From: an uncultured SAR86 cluster bacterium
Lineage (GTDB): Bacteria > Pseudomonadota > Gammaproteobacteria > Magnimaribacterales > AG-339-G14
Assembly (NCBI GenBank): GCA_902589965.1
Contig: CACIUX010000003.1
Coordinates: 62,001 to 126,000, forward strand
DNA length: 64,000 bases
Direction of reading: 5' to 3'
Made by a program: the position numbers and the translations under genes. This document shows, piece by piece, positions 28,029 through 36,538 of the stretch. Under the pieces are notes generated by a model. The model had not been told where the DNA came from. It did not search any database and saw nothing but the letters and a program-made list of their open reading frames with translations. How positions within the stretch are numbered: the first letter of the stretch is position 1; each line of letters starts with the position of its first letter.

Positions 28029-28840
28029 TCTAAAAAAGTATGCTCTTTTGATGGAAAAATGCCTTCTCTTACCTCATACACATAAGAACTAATTGCTTCT
28101 TGAATAGAATTATTTTCAGCAAGGTAATCTTTAACAAATTTAGGTTTTTTTGCTAAGGGAGAAATTCCCAATATATCGTGCAAGACCATAATTTGCCCAT
28201 CTGTTTTGGGCCCCGCTCCTATACCAATTGTTGGTATTGATAAATTATCCACTAAAGAATTTGTTAATGAATCAGGAATGCATTCAAATAAAATCATTTC
28301 GGCTCCCGCATCTTGAAGTTCAATAGCTTCTTTAAGTATTTTTTTCTTATCCTTTGGATCTCTTCCTTGAACAGAATAACCTCCAATTCTATTTATTGAT
28401 TGAGGAGTAAGACCAATATGAGCGCATATCGGAATGCCTTGAGAGGATAAAGTTTTTGTAATATTCAGCATCCATTGACCACCCTCAATTTTTATAGAAT
28501 TTGCTCCTGCCTGCATGATCCTAGAAGCATTTTCAAAAGCGAGATCTTCGGTTGCACAACTCATGAAAGGCATATCCGCCATAATGTGTGCGCTCAAATT
28601 TCCTTTTTTTACACATCTCAAATGATAAATAATATCATCAACAGAAACTGGAAGAGTTGAATCGTGCCCTTGTATAACCATACCCAAGCTATCTCCAACT
28701 AAGATCATCTCGACGCCATTGTCACTTAAAGTTTTTGAAAGAGTAGCGTCGTAGCAAGTAAGTGCAGAGAATTTAGTTTTATTCTTTTTGTGCTTTCTAA
28801 AATTTTCAATTGTAATTTCAGGAGATTTTACTGCACTCAT
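28025..28840 (-). CDS. panB: 3-methyl-2-oxobutanoate hydroxymethyltransferase
   Basis: A 271-residue ketopantoate-forming enzyme that transfers a hydroxymethyl group from methylene-tetrahydrofolate to 2-ketoisovalerate. Signatures are FSALTCYDATLSKTLSDNGV, LVGDSLGMVIQGHDSTLPV, IKIEGG, PICAHIGLTPQS and TIGIGAGPKTDGQIMVLHDILG. It is followed by panC with a 4-base overlap and preceded by hldE across three bases. Its 2-ketoisovalerate substrate comes from the branched-chain pathway, represented here by ilvE. Confidence 0.97.
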   Translation of the reverse strand: MSAVKSPEITIENFRKHKKNKTKFSALTCYDATLSKTLSDNGVEMILVGDSLGMVIQGHDSTLPVSVDDIIYHLRCVKKGNLSAHIMADMPFMSCATEDLAFENASRIMQAGANSIKIEGGQWMLNITKTLSSQGIPICAHIGLTPQSINRIGGYSVQGRDPKDKKKILKEAIELQDAGAEMILFECIPDSLTNSLVDNLSIPTIGIGAGPKTDGQIMVLHDILGISPLAKKPKFVKDYLAENNSIQEAISSYVYEVREGIFPSKEHTFLD

Positions 28841-28843
28841 AAC

Positions 28844-30190
28844 TCAAGAGGATATTTTATTAATTATATTAGAAGTTGATTTTCCTTTGACAAGTTTAAC
28901 TAACTTTATTTGACCTCCATAAGATTCAACAAATTCCCCACCGACAACTTGTTCTTTTGTATAGTCTGCTCCTTTCACTAATATACTAGGCTTCAGTTTT
29001 TTAATTAATTTCAGAGGATTTTCTTCATTGAAAATAATCACTTCATCAACAAATTTTAATGCTGAAAGGATTTTTTTCCTTTCAGATTGACCGATTATTG
29101 GCCTTTCAGGCCCTTTTAATTTGCTGACTGATTTATCAGAGTTAAGACCAACAATTAGCTTATCTCCGTAACTTTTTGCTTCTTTTAATAAATCTAAATG
29201 ACCAGAGTGGATTATATCGAAGCAACCGTTCGTAAAAACAATAACTTGTTCTTTATTGCTTTTTGAGGCCTCCAAATTGGTAACCTCATCTTTGCTTACT
29301 GTAGAAGTTCCTAACTTAGAAACTGAAATCGAAGCTGCTAGGTTAGCGAACTCAGCAGCAGAAAAAATATCATTAGCCTCAGATAATGCTGCGCCCAAGG
29401 CAGATATCGTTGTATCTCCTGCACCTGATACATCAAATACCTCTTGAGGGTAAGCGTTTATGAAGTTCCCAATAATTTTTTTATTAGATTTTGTGAGAAC
29501 ATACATTCCTTCTGAGCCTAGAGTTACTATCAGCGATTCCAAATCCAAATGCTCCAGCATTTTCTTTGCTTTATTTTCTAAATCTTTTTTTGAGCCCACC
29601 TTTCCCATAATATTCTCAAATTCAGACTTATTAGGAGTGATTAAATTTGCTCCTTTGTACTTTGTAAAATCATTTCCTTTTGGGTCAATAAGGATCTTTT
29701 TCTTTAATTTTCTGGCTGATTGGATGAGCTTTCTTGCATTTGATACAGTCCCTTTTCCATAGTCTGAAACTATAATTAAGTCTGTTTTGGCAATATTTTT
29801 CGTAAATGTATTTAATATATTGCTTAGCTTGCTAGCAGGAAAATACTGCTCATAATCTATTCTTGCTAATTGCTGATTGGAAGACATCAATCTTTGTTTA
29901 CAAATGGTTTGAAAACTTTTTTCTGATAATAAATTAAACTTTATTTTTTCTACCTTTAAATGTTCTTTTAACAAAGAACCAAAATGATCTTTGCCAACAG
30001 CGCCGATAAGAAATGGTTCAATTTCAAGATGCTTTAAATTATTTGCAACATTCGCTGCGCCCCCCAATTGAAACTTAGATTCTTTAAAGTTTACAACTGG
30101 AACAGGTGCTTCAGGAGAAATTCGTGAAGATTCTCCATGGAGATACCAATCGATCATGACATCACCAATTACAGTTATTTTCTTTTTCAT
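28844..30190 (-). CDS. hldE: Bifunctional heptose-7-phosphate kinase / heptose-1-phosphate adenylyltransferase
   Basis: A 448-residue fusion for ADP-heptose synthesis, the donor for the LPS inner core. The PfkB kinase domain (about 1-305) includes VIGDVMIDWYLHG, LGGAANVANNL and the catalytic FDVSGAGDTTISALGAAL. The adenylyltransferase domain (about 318-448) begins VFTNGCFDIIHSGHLDLL with the HSGH motif and contains VGLNSDKSVSKLKGP and LVKGADYT. A little shorter than E. coli HldE (477). Heptosyltransferase-like genes are 5 kb away. gmhA and gmhB are not in the window. Confidence 0.95.
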   Translation of the reverse strand: MKKKITVIGDVMIDWYLHGESSRISPEAPVPVVNFKESKFQLGGAANVANNLKHLEIEPFLIGAVGKDHFGSLLKEHLKVEKIKFNLLSEKSFQTICKQRLMSSNQQLARIDYEQYFPASKLSNILNTFTKNIAKTDLIIVSDYGKGTVSNARKLIQSARKLKKKILIDPKGNDFTKYKGANLITPNKSEFENIMGKVGSKKDLENKAKKMLEHLDLESLIVTLGSEGMYVLTKSNKKIIGNFINAYPQEVFDVSGAGDTTISALGAALSEANDIFSAAEFANLAASISVSKLGTSTVSKDEVTNLEASKSNKEQVIVFTNGCFDIIHSGHLDLLKEAKSYGDKLIVGLNSDKSVSKLKGPERPIIGQSERKKILSALKFVDEVIIFNEENPLKLIKKLKPSILVKGADYTKEQVVGGEFVESYGGQIKLVKLVKGKSTSNIINKISS

Positions 30191-30193
30191 TCT

Positions 30194-31069
30194 TTAATTA
30201 AATACGAAAGATTCTATATCAGAACTAAGTTGATCGCCCTTTTCCATTGGTAAGAAATGTGAGGCTTCATATGGTTTAAGCCTAAAATTATGTTTTTTTT
30301 GGAGACTTTTTCTTGCACCATCTCCCATGGTTGATGCAATTAATGCATAGGGTACGAATACATTGCACTTTACCTTTTTTATGTATTTCCATGTATCTAA
30401 TGATGCGGTATTGAAAACTTCTGCTTCCCAATGCGGATGGCAGCTTAAATAGGCTTTATCCTCTTCGACAATCATTCCACCATTTAAGTAATCTTGCAAA
30501 ATATCATCATTCCAGGATTTGTAGGCTCCTCTGCCTTTAAAGTGATTGAATGCTTCTTGCTTCGATGCAAATTCAAACCTTCTATTTTTTGCAGCTAAGA
30601 CCATATGAGAAGTTTTATTCAGTCTAAAAAATTTTTTTACTCTGCCGTAAGCAGAAAATCTTGGACCCGGTAAAACAGGATCAATCAAAAATAATTTTGA
30701 AATTTCTGAGAACTCTGTTGAAAGCTTTAACGCAATAATTGCTCCCATTGAATGGCCAGAAAAATATAATTCTTTTGAAGAAAATTTTTGAACAAATTCG
30801 TTTGCGTCTTCAACAAGTGAATTCCATGTAGAAAGTTTTCCAGGATCTGCATTTGCTGAAGATAATCCATGCCCTCTTTGATCTAAAGAAATTATTTTGA
30901 AATTGTCTCCTAATTTTTTTGATAGATTGCTTAGAAATTTATTGTAAGTCTCTGCATTGAAACCAGTAGCATGAAAGAAAAAGATCAATTTTTCAGCTGC
31001 TTGACTTCCATGGACCAGATAGGAAAAATTTTCTCCTTTTGAATTCGTGTAGACTTCCCTAGTAAACAT
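30194..31069 (-). CDS. Alpha/beta hydrolase
   Basis: A 291-residue alpha/beta-hydrolase. An oxyanion-loop region (FFFHATGFNAETY), the strand-turn with SLDQRGHGLS, the nucleophile elbow YFSGHSMGAIIA (Ser near residue 107) and a C-terminal catalytic His in YEASHFLPME are visible. No signal peptide. It lies three bases upstream of hldE on the same strand and diverges from a methyltransferase gene only 8 bases away. The substrate is unknown; an esterase or thioesterase-like role is possible. Confidence 0.8.
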   Translation of the reverse strand: MFTREVYTNSKGENFSYLVHGSQAAEKLIFFFHATGFNAETYNKFLSNLSKKLGDNFKIISLDQRGHGLSSANADPGKLSTWNSLVEDANEFVQKFSSKELYFSGHSMGAIIALKLSTEFSEISKLFLIDPVLPGPRFSAYGRVKKFFRLNKTSHMVLAAKNRRFEFASKQEAFNHFKGRGAYKSWNDDILQDYLNGGMIVEEDKAYLSCHPHWEAEVFNTASLDTWKYIKKVKCNVFVPYALIASTMGDGARKSLQKKHNFRLKPYEASHFLPMEKGDQLSSDIESFVFN

Positions 31070-31077
31070 TTTTTAAA

Positions 31078-31695
31078 GTGAATTGGATTAAAAATTTTAA
31101 TAATCATATAGGTTTCCTTGATTTTTCTGAAGCAGAAAGACTTTATGAATTAGCATCAGATGCCTCAAAAAAAGGTCCTTGCATTGAAATTGGAACTTAT
31201 TGTGGAAAATCTTCTTTGGTTATTGCTGAAGCCTGTGCAGCTAATGATACTTATTTAATGACAGTCGATCATCATATAGGCTCAGAAGAGCACCAACCTG
31301 GCGAAGAATATTTCGATAAAAATTTTTATGACGAAAGACTTCATAAATTTAATACTTATCCTGTTTTTAGGTCTTACATTGAGAATTTTCCTTACAAAGA
31401 ATCTATATTGCCTGCAGTAGGTGATTCAAAAGAAGTAAGTTCAATATGGCCAAAAAATTATGAGATAGGTCTTCTCTTCATTGATGGAAGTCACAGCAAA
31501 AAATCAGCCTTTTCAGATTTTAAAGCTTGGAGTGATTTCATTTGTAAAGATGGTTATTTGCTCATTCATGATGTTTTTCCTGATCCTAATGATGGAGGAA
31601 GGCCACCCTATGAATTATTTGAGTACGTAAAGGAAACAAATCAATATAAATTCATAGAGCTTTATAAAACTTTAGGGATATTAAAAAAAATTTAA
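31078..31695 (+). CDS. Class I SAM-dependent methyltransferase family protein
   Basis: A 205-residue Rossmann-like protein of the Methyltransf_24 type. The SAM-binding motif I is CIEIGTYCGKSSLVIAEAC (near residues 35-53), and LLFIDGSHSKKSAFSDFKAW followed by GYLLIHDVFPDPNDGG is the usual second signature with the acidic D-H pair. It starts with GTG at 31078, 8 bases from the divergent hydrolase start, so the two genes share or overlap promoters. It ends one base before the convergent next gene. The acceptor substrate is unknown; the neighbouring genes suggest an envelope-glycan or small-molecule role. Confidence 0.75.
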   Translation: MNWIKNFNNHIGFLDFSEAERLYELASDASKKGPCIEIGTYCGKSSLVIAEACAANDTYLMTVDHHIGSEEHQPGEEYFDKNFYDERLHKFNTYPVFRSYIENFPYKESILPAVGDSKEVSSIWPKNYEIGLLFIDGSHSKKSAFSDFKAWSDFICKDGYLLIHDVFPDPNDGGRPPYELFEYVKETNQYKFIELYKTLGILKKI

Positions 31696-31696
31696 A

Positions 31697-32692
31697 CTAC
31701 AACTTCTTAAAAAAGTCACCTGCCGAAGTAAATTTATTTAATGCATTCGCAGCCAGAATATAAGCTGCTGCAGTCCAAGTAGGTTTTTCAATTGGCCAAT
31801 ATTTCCCATCATCAAAAACATAACCCATCCAGAAAATGTTGTCTTTGGGATCTTTTAATTCGCTTACTTTTTCAAAGAGATCCTTAGCTTTTTTGGTTTC
31901 ATCTATTTTATTTAGCGTTATTATTAATTCAGATGTTTCAGCTACAGTTATCCAAGGTTTGTCGCTTACGCATCTACAGCCAAACTCCTCATTAATAAAT
32001 ATGTTCCATTTGGAATTAATTTTTTTTAGAGCCTCAGATTCATTATAAATTCCTGCTAAAATTGGATAATACCAATCCATACTATATCTTTCTTTTGAAT
32101 CCCAATTCCTATCGAATCTAGATGTATTGTTTAAAAATACCTTTCTTAGAGCTGTAAGTGAACTTTCTATTTGATTAGAGTTTTGGCCTAACAAATCAAA
32201 AATTTTTTTATAAGCTTTCAAGCTCATAAAGATTGATGAGTTTCCAGTTTTTAAGGCATCATCTAGCCATTTCCCATTTTCCATAGCCCAGGAGAATTCT
32301 CCGAAATCAGTTTGCGCTGAAAGAGTAAACTTCAGAGACTTTTTAAGAGTTGGAAGCAGGTTTTCTAAGAAATTTAAATCTCCATAGCTCTCATAATTAT
32401 GAAGTGCCCCAATTGCAATATACGAGGAGAAGTTCGATTCTTTTCTAGAAGAAATATTTTTGTTGGCTTGATACTCTGAATACCATGATCCATCATTCTC
32501 TTGATGATCAATAAGCCACTGGAAGCCTAGCAAAGATCTTTCCTTTTCTCCAAAAACATCCAAAGCCATACAGCATTCAATATGGTCCCAAGGATCAAGG
32601 ATTTTATCTTTCTCCGAAGGAATTCCTCCCGATTCATCTTGACTCTCGGCAATGTACTGCGAAAGGTGATTTAACTCAGATAAAGATTTCAA
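31697..32692 (-). CDS. Hypothetical alpha/alpha-toroid (prenyltransferase/squalene-cyclase-like) protein
   Basis: A 331-residue soluble protein that I do not recognise by name. It has repeated QxxxGxW-like and W-rich helices typical of the alpha/alpha-toroid superfamily (DESGGIPSEKDKILDPWDHIECCMAL; WLIDHQENDGSWYSEY region; MENGKWLDDALKTGNSS). Related proteins are often labelled prenyltransferase or glycosidase-like without proof. It lies upstream in the same strand of no gene but follows the methyltransferase and GT4 genes in transcription order (GT9, GT4, methyltransferase, then this), separated from the methyltransferase by nine bases. That layout points to envelope-glycan work. Confidence 0.55.
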   Translation of the reverse strand: MKSLSELNHLSQYIAESQDESGGIPSEKDKILDPWDHIECCMALDVFGEKERSLLGFQWLIDHQENDGSWYSEYQANKNISSRKESNFSSYIAIGALHNYESYGDLNFLENLLPTLKKSLKFTLSAQTDFGEFSWAMENGKWLDDALKTGNSSIFMSLKAYKKIFDLLGQNSNQIESSLTALRKVFLNNTSRFDRNWDSKERYSMDWYYPILAGIYNESEALKKINSKWNIFINEEFGCRCVSDKPWITVAETSELIITLNKIDETKKAKDLFEKVSELKDPKDNIFWMGYVFDDGKYWPIEKPTWTAAAYILAANALNKFTSAGDFFKKL

Positions 32693-32701
32693 AGCTAGAT
32701 T

Positions 32702-33406
32702 CTAATTTTTCTCAAAATAAATAACTGTGCTTTTACCAATCAAAGGTTGCAATATTTTTTCTAGAAGTCTTGTGATGAAAGGTTTTTTCATCATATCCCA
32801 CACTAGAAAGTCATGATATTTATTCACTAGGTATGAATTGTCTTGGTTCTTCCAAAATAAGCATTTTAACCACCAATACGGACTATGAAGAGCATGTTCA
32901 CGATGTTTCTCAATGAATTTACAGTTCCTTTTCTCAATCATTTTTCTTAGCTGCTTGTATTTAAAAATCCTTACATGTCCACCTGGTGTTAATTGATAAT
33001 CTTTACTCAGAGACCAACAGACCCATTCCGGAAAGAAAGAAGGAACACTCACAGCAATTTTACCTTTTTGCTTGGTGACTCTGATAATTTCATCAACTGC
33101 ACAATCAACCTCTGGAATATGCTCTAGCACCTCTGAGCAAATCAAGTAATCGAAAGTCTCATCGGCAAAAGGGAGTTTTGTGGCATCAGTGCATCCAAAA
33201 CTGCAACTTTTACTGTCAGATTGTTCATCAAATTGTGGAAAATTATTCACAGCTTTCTGAACATCCTTTAGATTTAAGTCAAAACCATAAACGTCTAAAT
33301 TCGAATGCATGTATACACCAAAACAATGCCGACCTTCTCCGCAACCTAGGTCAAGAACTTTTGCATTATCTACAAGATTAAGTTTTTGAATATTTATTGT
33401 TTGCAT
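32702..33406 (-). CDS. Class I SAM-dependent methyltransferase
   Basis: A 234-residue methyltransferase of the UbiE/Methyltransf_11 type. Motif I is AKVLDLGCGEGRHCFG (residues about 15-30), followed by VYGFDLNLKDV, a TDATKLPFADETFDYLICSEVLEHIP stretch (post-I and motif II, near 70-96) and GKIAVSVPSFFPEW. Its start lies 29 bases inside the upstream GT4 gene. The setting in a glycosyltransferase run suggests methylation of a sugar or lipid intermediate, which is inference. Confidence 0.85.
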   Translation of the reverse strand: MQTINIQKLNLVDNAKVLDLGCGEGRHCFGVYMHSNLDVYGFDLNLKDVQKAVNNFPQFDEQSDSKSCSFGCTDATKLPFADETFDYLICSEVLEHIPEVDCAVDEIIRVTKQKGKIAVSVPSFFPEWVCWSLSKDYQLTPGGHVRIFKYKQLRKMIEKRNCKFIEKHREHALHSPYWWLKCLFWKNQDNSYLVNKYHDFLVWDMMKKPFITRLLEKILQPLIGKSTVIYFEKN

Positions 33407-34637
33407 GATTCTCTATAACTTGATAATAAATATTTTCTAGTTTTAAAGCAGCATTGTGCCAAGTAAATTTATCTTTAACTCTCGAGATACCTTTGGCCAC
33501 AATATTTTTTCTTAAATCTTCATAAGAAAATAATTCATTTACAGCTTCAACGATAGCATTTTCATCTCCAGGAACAATAACCTTTCCTGCTTCTCCAATG
33601 ATTTCCTTTAAAGATCCGCCATCAGATACCACTGCGGGAACTCCACAAGCCATTGCTTCTGCAGCAGCAAAACCAAAACCTTCATACAAGGAAGGAATAA
33701 CTACTATATGAGATGAACAATATTGCTCTCTTAATTCTGAGTGAGATAAATCTGATACAAAATTGATATCATCTTTAAGATCTAAACTATTTATAAGTCT
33801 TTCTGTATGTCCTTCCTCTCTAATTTTTCCTAAAACACTCAATTTAGCCTTTGGATAATTTTTTTTGATTTTTGGAAAAGCTTTGATCATGAAATCCAAA
33901 CCTTTCATCGGTACGTCAGAGCTTGCTATAGATAATATTTTGTAATCCTCATAAGGCTTTTCAGAAGGATAAAAAAAACTTAAATCTATGCCGTTGTGAA
34001 CAACTTCAATACTTGCTTCTTTCAATGAGAAATCCATAACAACATCTTTCCTAGATGATTCAGAGGGAACAACAATTTTTTTTAATTTTTTTGCTACCTT
34101 TATTTGAGTTGGAATAAATGAGTGCCATCTTTTTATTAAGAGTTTTAAAAAAAAATCATTTGTACTTTTAAGTTGAAATTCTAAGTCTTTCGTAATTGGG
34201 TGATGGATAGTAGTCACCAAAGGAAGTTTCTGCTGAAGAGAAATAAGTTCTTTACATAGAGTTTGATTGTCATGGATTACATCAAATTGGCCAGCATTTT
34301 CTTCAATAAATTTCTCCAGCCTCGGACCAAAAGTATGTGGCTCAGGAAAACCACCTGTGTTTGCGCTGATCCATTCCTTCAAGTTGTTTAAAGATAATAA
34401 TTCTGAGAATTTAACATCAAGAAACTTATTTTTTTTTGAAAATAAGTCTAGGCTGGGTATTTTAACTAGTTTGATATTTTTTCTTATTTCCGGATAAGGA
34501 GGACCAGAAATGACAGTAACCTCATGACCAAGATTCGATAGAGCTCTACTTAGATAGTTTATGTAAATACCTTGACCTCCTGAAGAAGGATTACCTCTAT
34601 ATGTAATCAAGCCGATTTTTAATTTTTTCTTATTCAA
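33378..34637 (-). CDS. Glycosyltransferase family 4 protein
   Basis: A 419-residue GT-B glycosyltransferase. The N-terminal acceptor-binding domain has GLITYRGNPSSGGQGIYINYL, followed by VHNGIDLSFFYPSEKP and the C-terminal donor-binding domain with EGFGFAAAEAMACGVPAVVSDGGSLKEIIGEAG, the E-x7-E motif of GT4 enzymes (near residues 320-350). It overlaps the heptosyltransferase-like gene by 8 bases and the methyltransferase by 29. The sugar is unknown; neighbours suggest LPS core or a cell-surface glycan. Confidence 0.9.
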   Translation of the reverse strand: MNKKKLKIGLITYRGNPSSGGQGIYINYLSRALSNLGHEVTVISGPPYPEIRKNIKLVKIPSLDLFSKKNKFLDVKFSELLSLNNLKEWISANTGGFPEPHTFGPRLEKFIEENAGQFDVIHDNQTLCKELISLQQKLPLVTTIHHPITKDLEFQLKSTNDFFLKLLIKRWHSFIPTQIKVAKKLKKIVVPSESSRKDVVMDFSLKEASIEVVHNGIDLSFFYPSEKPYEDYKILSIASSDVPMKGLDFMIKAFPKIKKNYPKAKLSVLGKIREEGHTERLINSLDLKDDINFVSDLSHSELREQYCSSHIVVIPSLYEGFGFAAAEAMACGVPAVVSDGGSLKEIIGEAGKVIVPGDENAIVEAVNELFSYEDLRKNIVAKGISRVKDKFTWHNAALKLENIYYQVIENHANNKYSKT

Positions 34638-35586
34638 AACTCTCTTCTTTAAGCATTTCGATAATTAGAGAAGGATATATTTCGGTCATTTCAGATTTCT
34701 TGATCACTCTTTGATGCTCAAAAACGGGCCCTACTTTTGAAGGATCCGTAGGTCCAAATAAAAAAATTCCAGATAGTCCTAATCCGGCGCATATATGAGT
34801 TAGACCTGTATCAACTCCTATAAAAAATGAACACTTATCAAACTCTTCTTTGATCTCATGAAAATTATCAGTTTCCAGCTTAAAGGTTCTAGAATTAGTT
34901 TTACTTATTTCATTAAAGTAATTTAATTGATTCTCTCCATGCACAGGTATACAAATATCTATATTGAAATTGTTTAAGTGATCGGCTAATTTTTTCCAAT
35001 AAGTTAAGGGATATTCTTTATTTCTCTTGCTAGATCCGTGAATGAAAATAATCTTATTTTTTTTATCTGAGCCTTCATGCTTAAATCCATAATCATATTC
35101 TTTATCCAACTCATAATTTAAACTTTCAGCTGCTAACTTTTTCATTCTCATTACAGCATGTTCCTCCTTATTTACATTTATTCCTTTGTCGTATAGAAAT
35201 GTTAAAAGCCCTTCTTTTGCTGATCTAAAGTTATATCCCATAAAATTTTTGGAACTAGAAATTTTTTTGATTTTTGATCCTATGATTTGAGTTCTCATCA
35301 ATCCTTGAAAATCAATTACAAAGTCATAAGTTATATTTTTAAATAATTCATTTATTTCTTCATTCAAATTGTTAAGTCTTTTCACAAAAGATTGATTTTT
35401 TGTTTCTCTTAATGATATTGAAAAGAAATTGTCGATAGACTGATTTAATTTTGCTGTACTGAGAAATGTGCCATCAACAAGAAAATCTACTCTAGATTCA
35501 GGGTAATTTTTTTTTATGTCTTCTATGGCTGGAAAAGAATGGATTATATCTCCTAGGGAAGATGTTTTTATTATCAGGATATTCAA
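34630..35586 (-). CDS. LPS heptosyltransferase family (GT9), WaaC-like
   Basis: A 318-residue GT9 glycosyltransferase that would transfer a heptose to Kdo of the LPS core. The N-terminus MNILIIKTSSLGDIIHSFPAIEDIK is the WaaC/F signature, followed by VDFLVDGTFL, FVIDFQGLMRTQ, FIHGSSKRNKEYP and the C-terminal FIGVDTGLTHICAGLGLSGIFLFGPTDPSKVGP. WaaC (heptosyltransferase I) is more likely than WaaF from the FQGLMRTQ region, but the distinction is uncertain. ilvE overlaps its start by four bases. Confidence 0.88.
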   Translation of the reverse strand: MNILIIKTSSLGDIIHSFPAIEDIKKNYPESRVDFLVDGTFLSTAKLNQSIDNFFSISLRETKNQSFVKRLNNLNEEINELFKNITYDFVIDFQGLMRTQIIGSKIKKISSSKNFMGYNFRSAKEGLLTFLYDKGINVNKEEHAVMRMKKLAAESLNYELDKEYDYGFKHEGSDKKNKIIFIHGSSKRNKEYPLTYWKKLADHLNNFNIDICIPVHGENQLNYFNEISKTNSRTFKLETDNFHEIKEEFDKCSFFIGVDTGLTHICAGLGLSGIFLFGPTDPSKVGPVFEHQRVIKKSEMTEIYPSLIIEMLKEESFE

Positions 35587-36521
35587 TTATTAGAAATATT
35601 AGTCAACCATTCAGGGAATAAAATGTTCTCCCCTCTTACATGGTTGGAGTATTTTGATTGAAGAATCTTGGTAATAGGTCCTCTTTGACCGTTTGATATT
35701 TTATTTTTATCAACATATGTAATTGGTAATACCTCTGCTGCAGTTCCTGTAAAAAAAAGTTCATCTGCCTGAAAAACCTCTTCTGGAGAGATATTCTTTT
35801 CAATGACATCAATTTTTTCATTCTTAGCTAAATCAATGATACTCTTTCTTGTTATACCATTAAGTGAAGCTTCAACATCAGGAGTGAATATTTTCCCGTT
35901 TTTCACCATGAAAAAATTTTCTCCAGAACCTTCAGCAACGTTGCCATCTGTATCTAACATTAATGCTTCATCAAAGCCTGATTCAAGAGCTTCATTAAGA
36001 GCAACAATAGAATTAACGTAGTTTCCGTTAACTTTTGATCTCGAAACTTTATTTCCTCTTTGTCTTGTATAACTAGATAATTTTACTCTGATTCCTTGCT
36101 CGTAAAGCTCTGGAGAAAGGTAGCTTGGCCAGTACCAAGCAGCGACAATACAATGAACTTTAAGATTATCAGCCCTGAGTCCCAAGCCTTCAGAACCATA
36201 AAAACACATTGGCCTTATATAAGCTTCCTCTAATTTATTTCTTTTTACGACTTCTATTTGGGCTTTATTTATTTCGTCTTTCGAATAAGGAATTTTTAAT
36301 TTAACTGTTTCTGCAGATTCAAAGAGGCGATCTGTGTGGTCTTTAAGACGAAAAATCGTTGGTCCTTGCGTGGTAGAATAAGCTCTAACACCTTCAAATA
36401 CACCTAATCCGTAATGAAGAGTATGAGTTAAAACATGAACTTTGGCATCTTTCCAGTCAACATATTGGCCGTCAAACCATACAACGCCATCTATATTATC
36501 GAGGCCTTTTGAAGTATCCAT
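35583..36521 (-). CDS. ilvE: Branched-chain amino acid aminotransferase
   Basis: A 312-residue class IV PLP aminotransferase that makes valine, leucine and isoleucine from their 2-oxoacids. HTLHYGLGVFEGVRAY (residues about 33-48), YIRPMCFYGSEGLGL, the PLP Lys in VSRSKVNGNYVNS, DEALMLDTDGNVAEGSGENFF and GITRKSIIDLA are all visible. It is the first gene of the minus-strand run to the GT9 gene and is divergent from the phosphomannomutase gene across 17 bases. Confidence 0.96.
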   Translation of the reverse strand: MDTSKGLDNIDGVVWFDGQYVDWKDAKVHVLTHTLHYGLGVFEGVRAYSTTQGPTIFRLKDHTDRLFESAETVKLKIPYSKDEINKAQIEVVKRNKLEEAYIRPMCFYGSEGLGLRADNLKVHCIVAAWYWPSYLSPELYEQGIRVKLSSYTRQRGNKVSRSKVNGNYVNSIVALNEALESGFDEALMLDTDGNVAEGSGENFFMVKNGKIFTPDVEASLNGITRKSIIDLAKNEKIDVIEKNISPEEVFQADELFFTGTAAEVLPITYVDKNKISNGQRGPITKILQSKYSNHVRGENILFPEWLTNISNN

Positions 36522-36538
36522 ATCTAAATTTGAACTAA

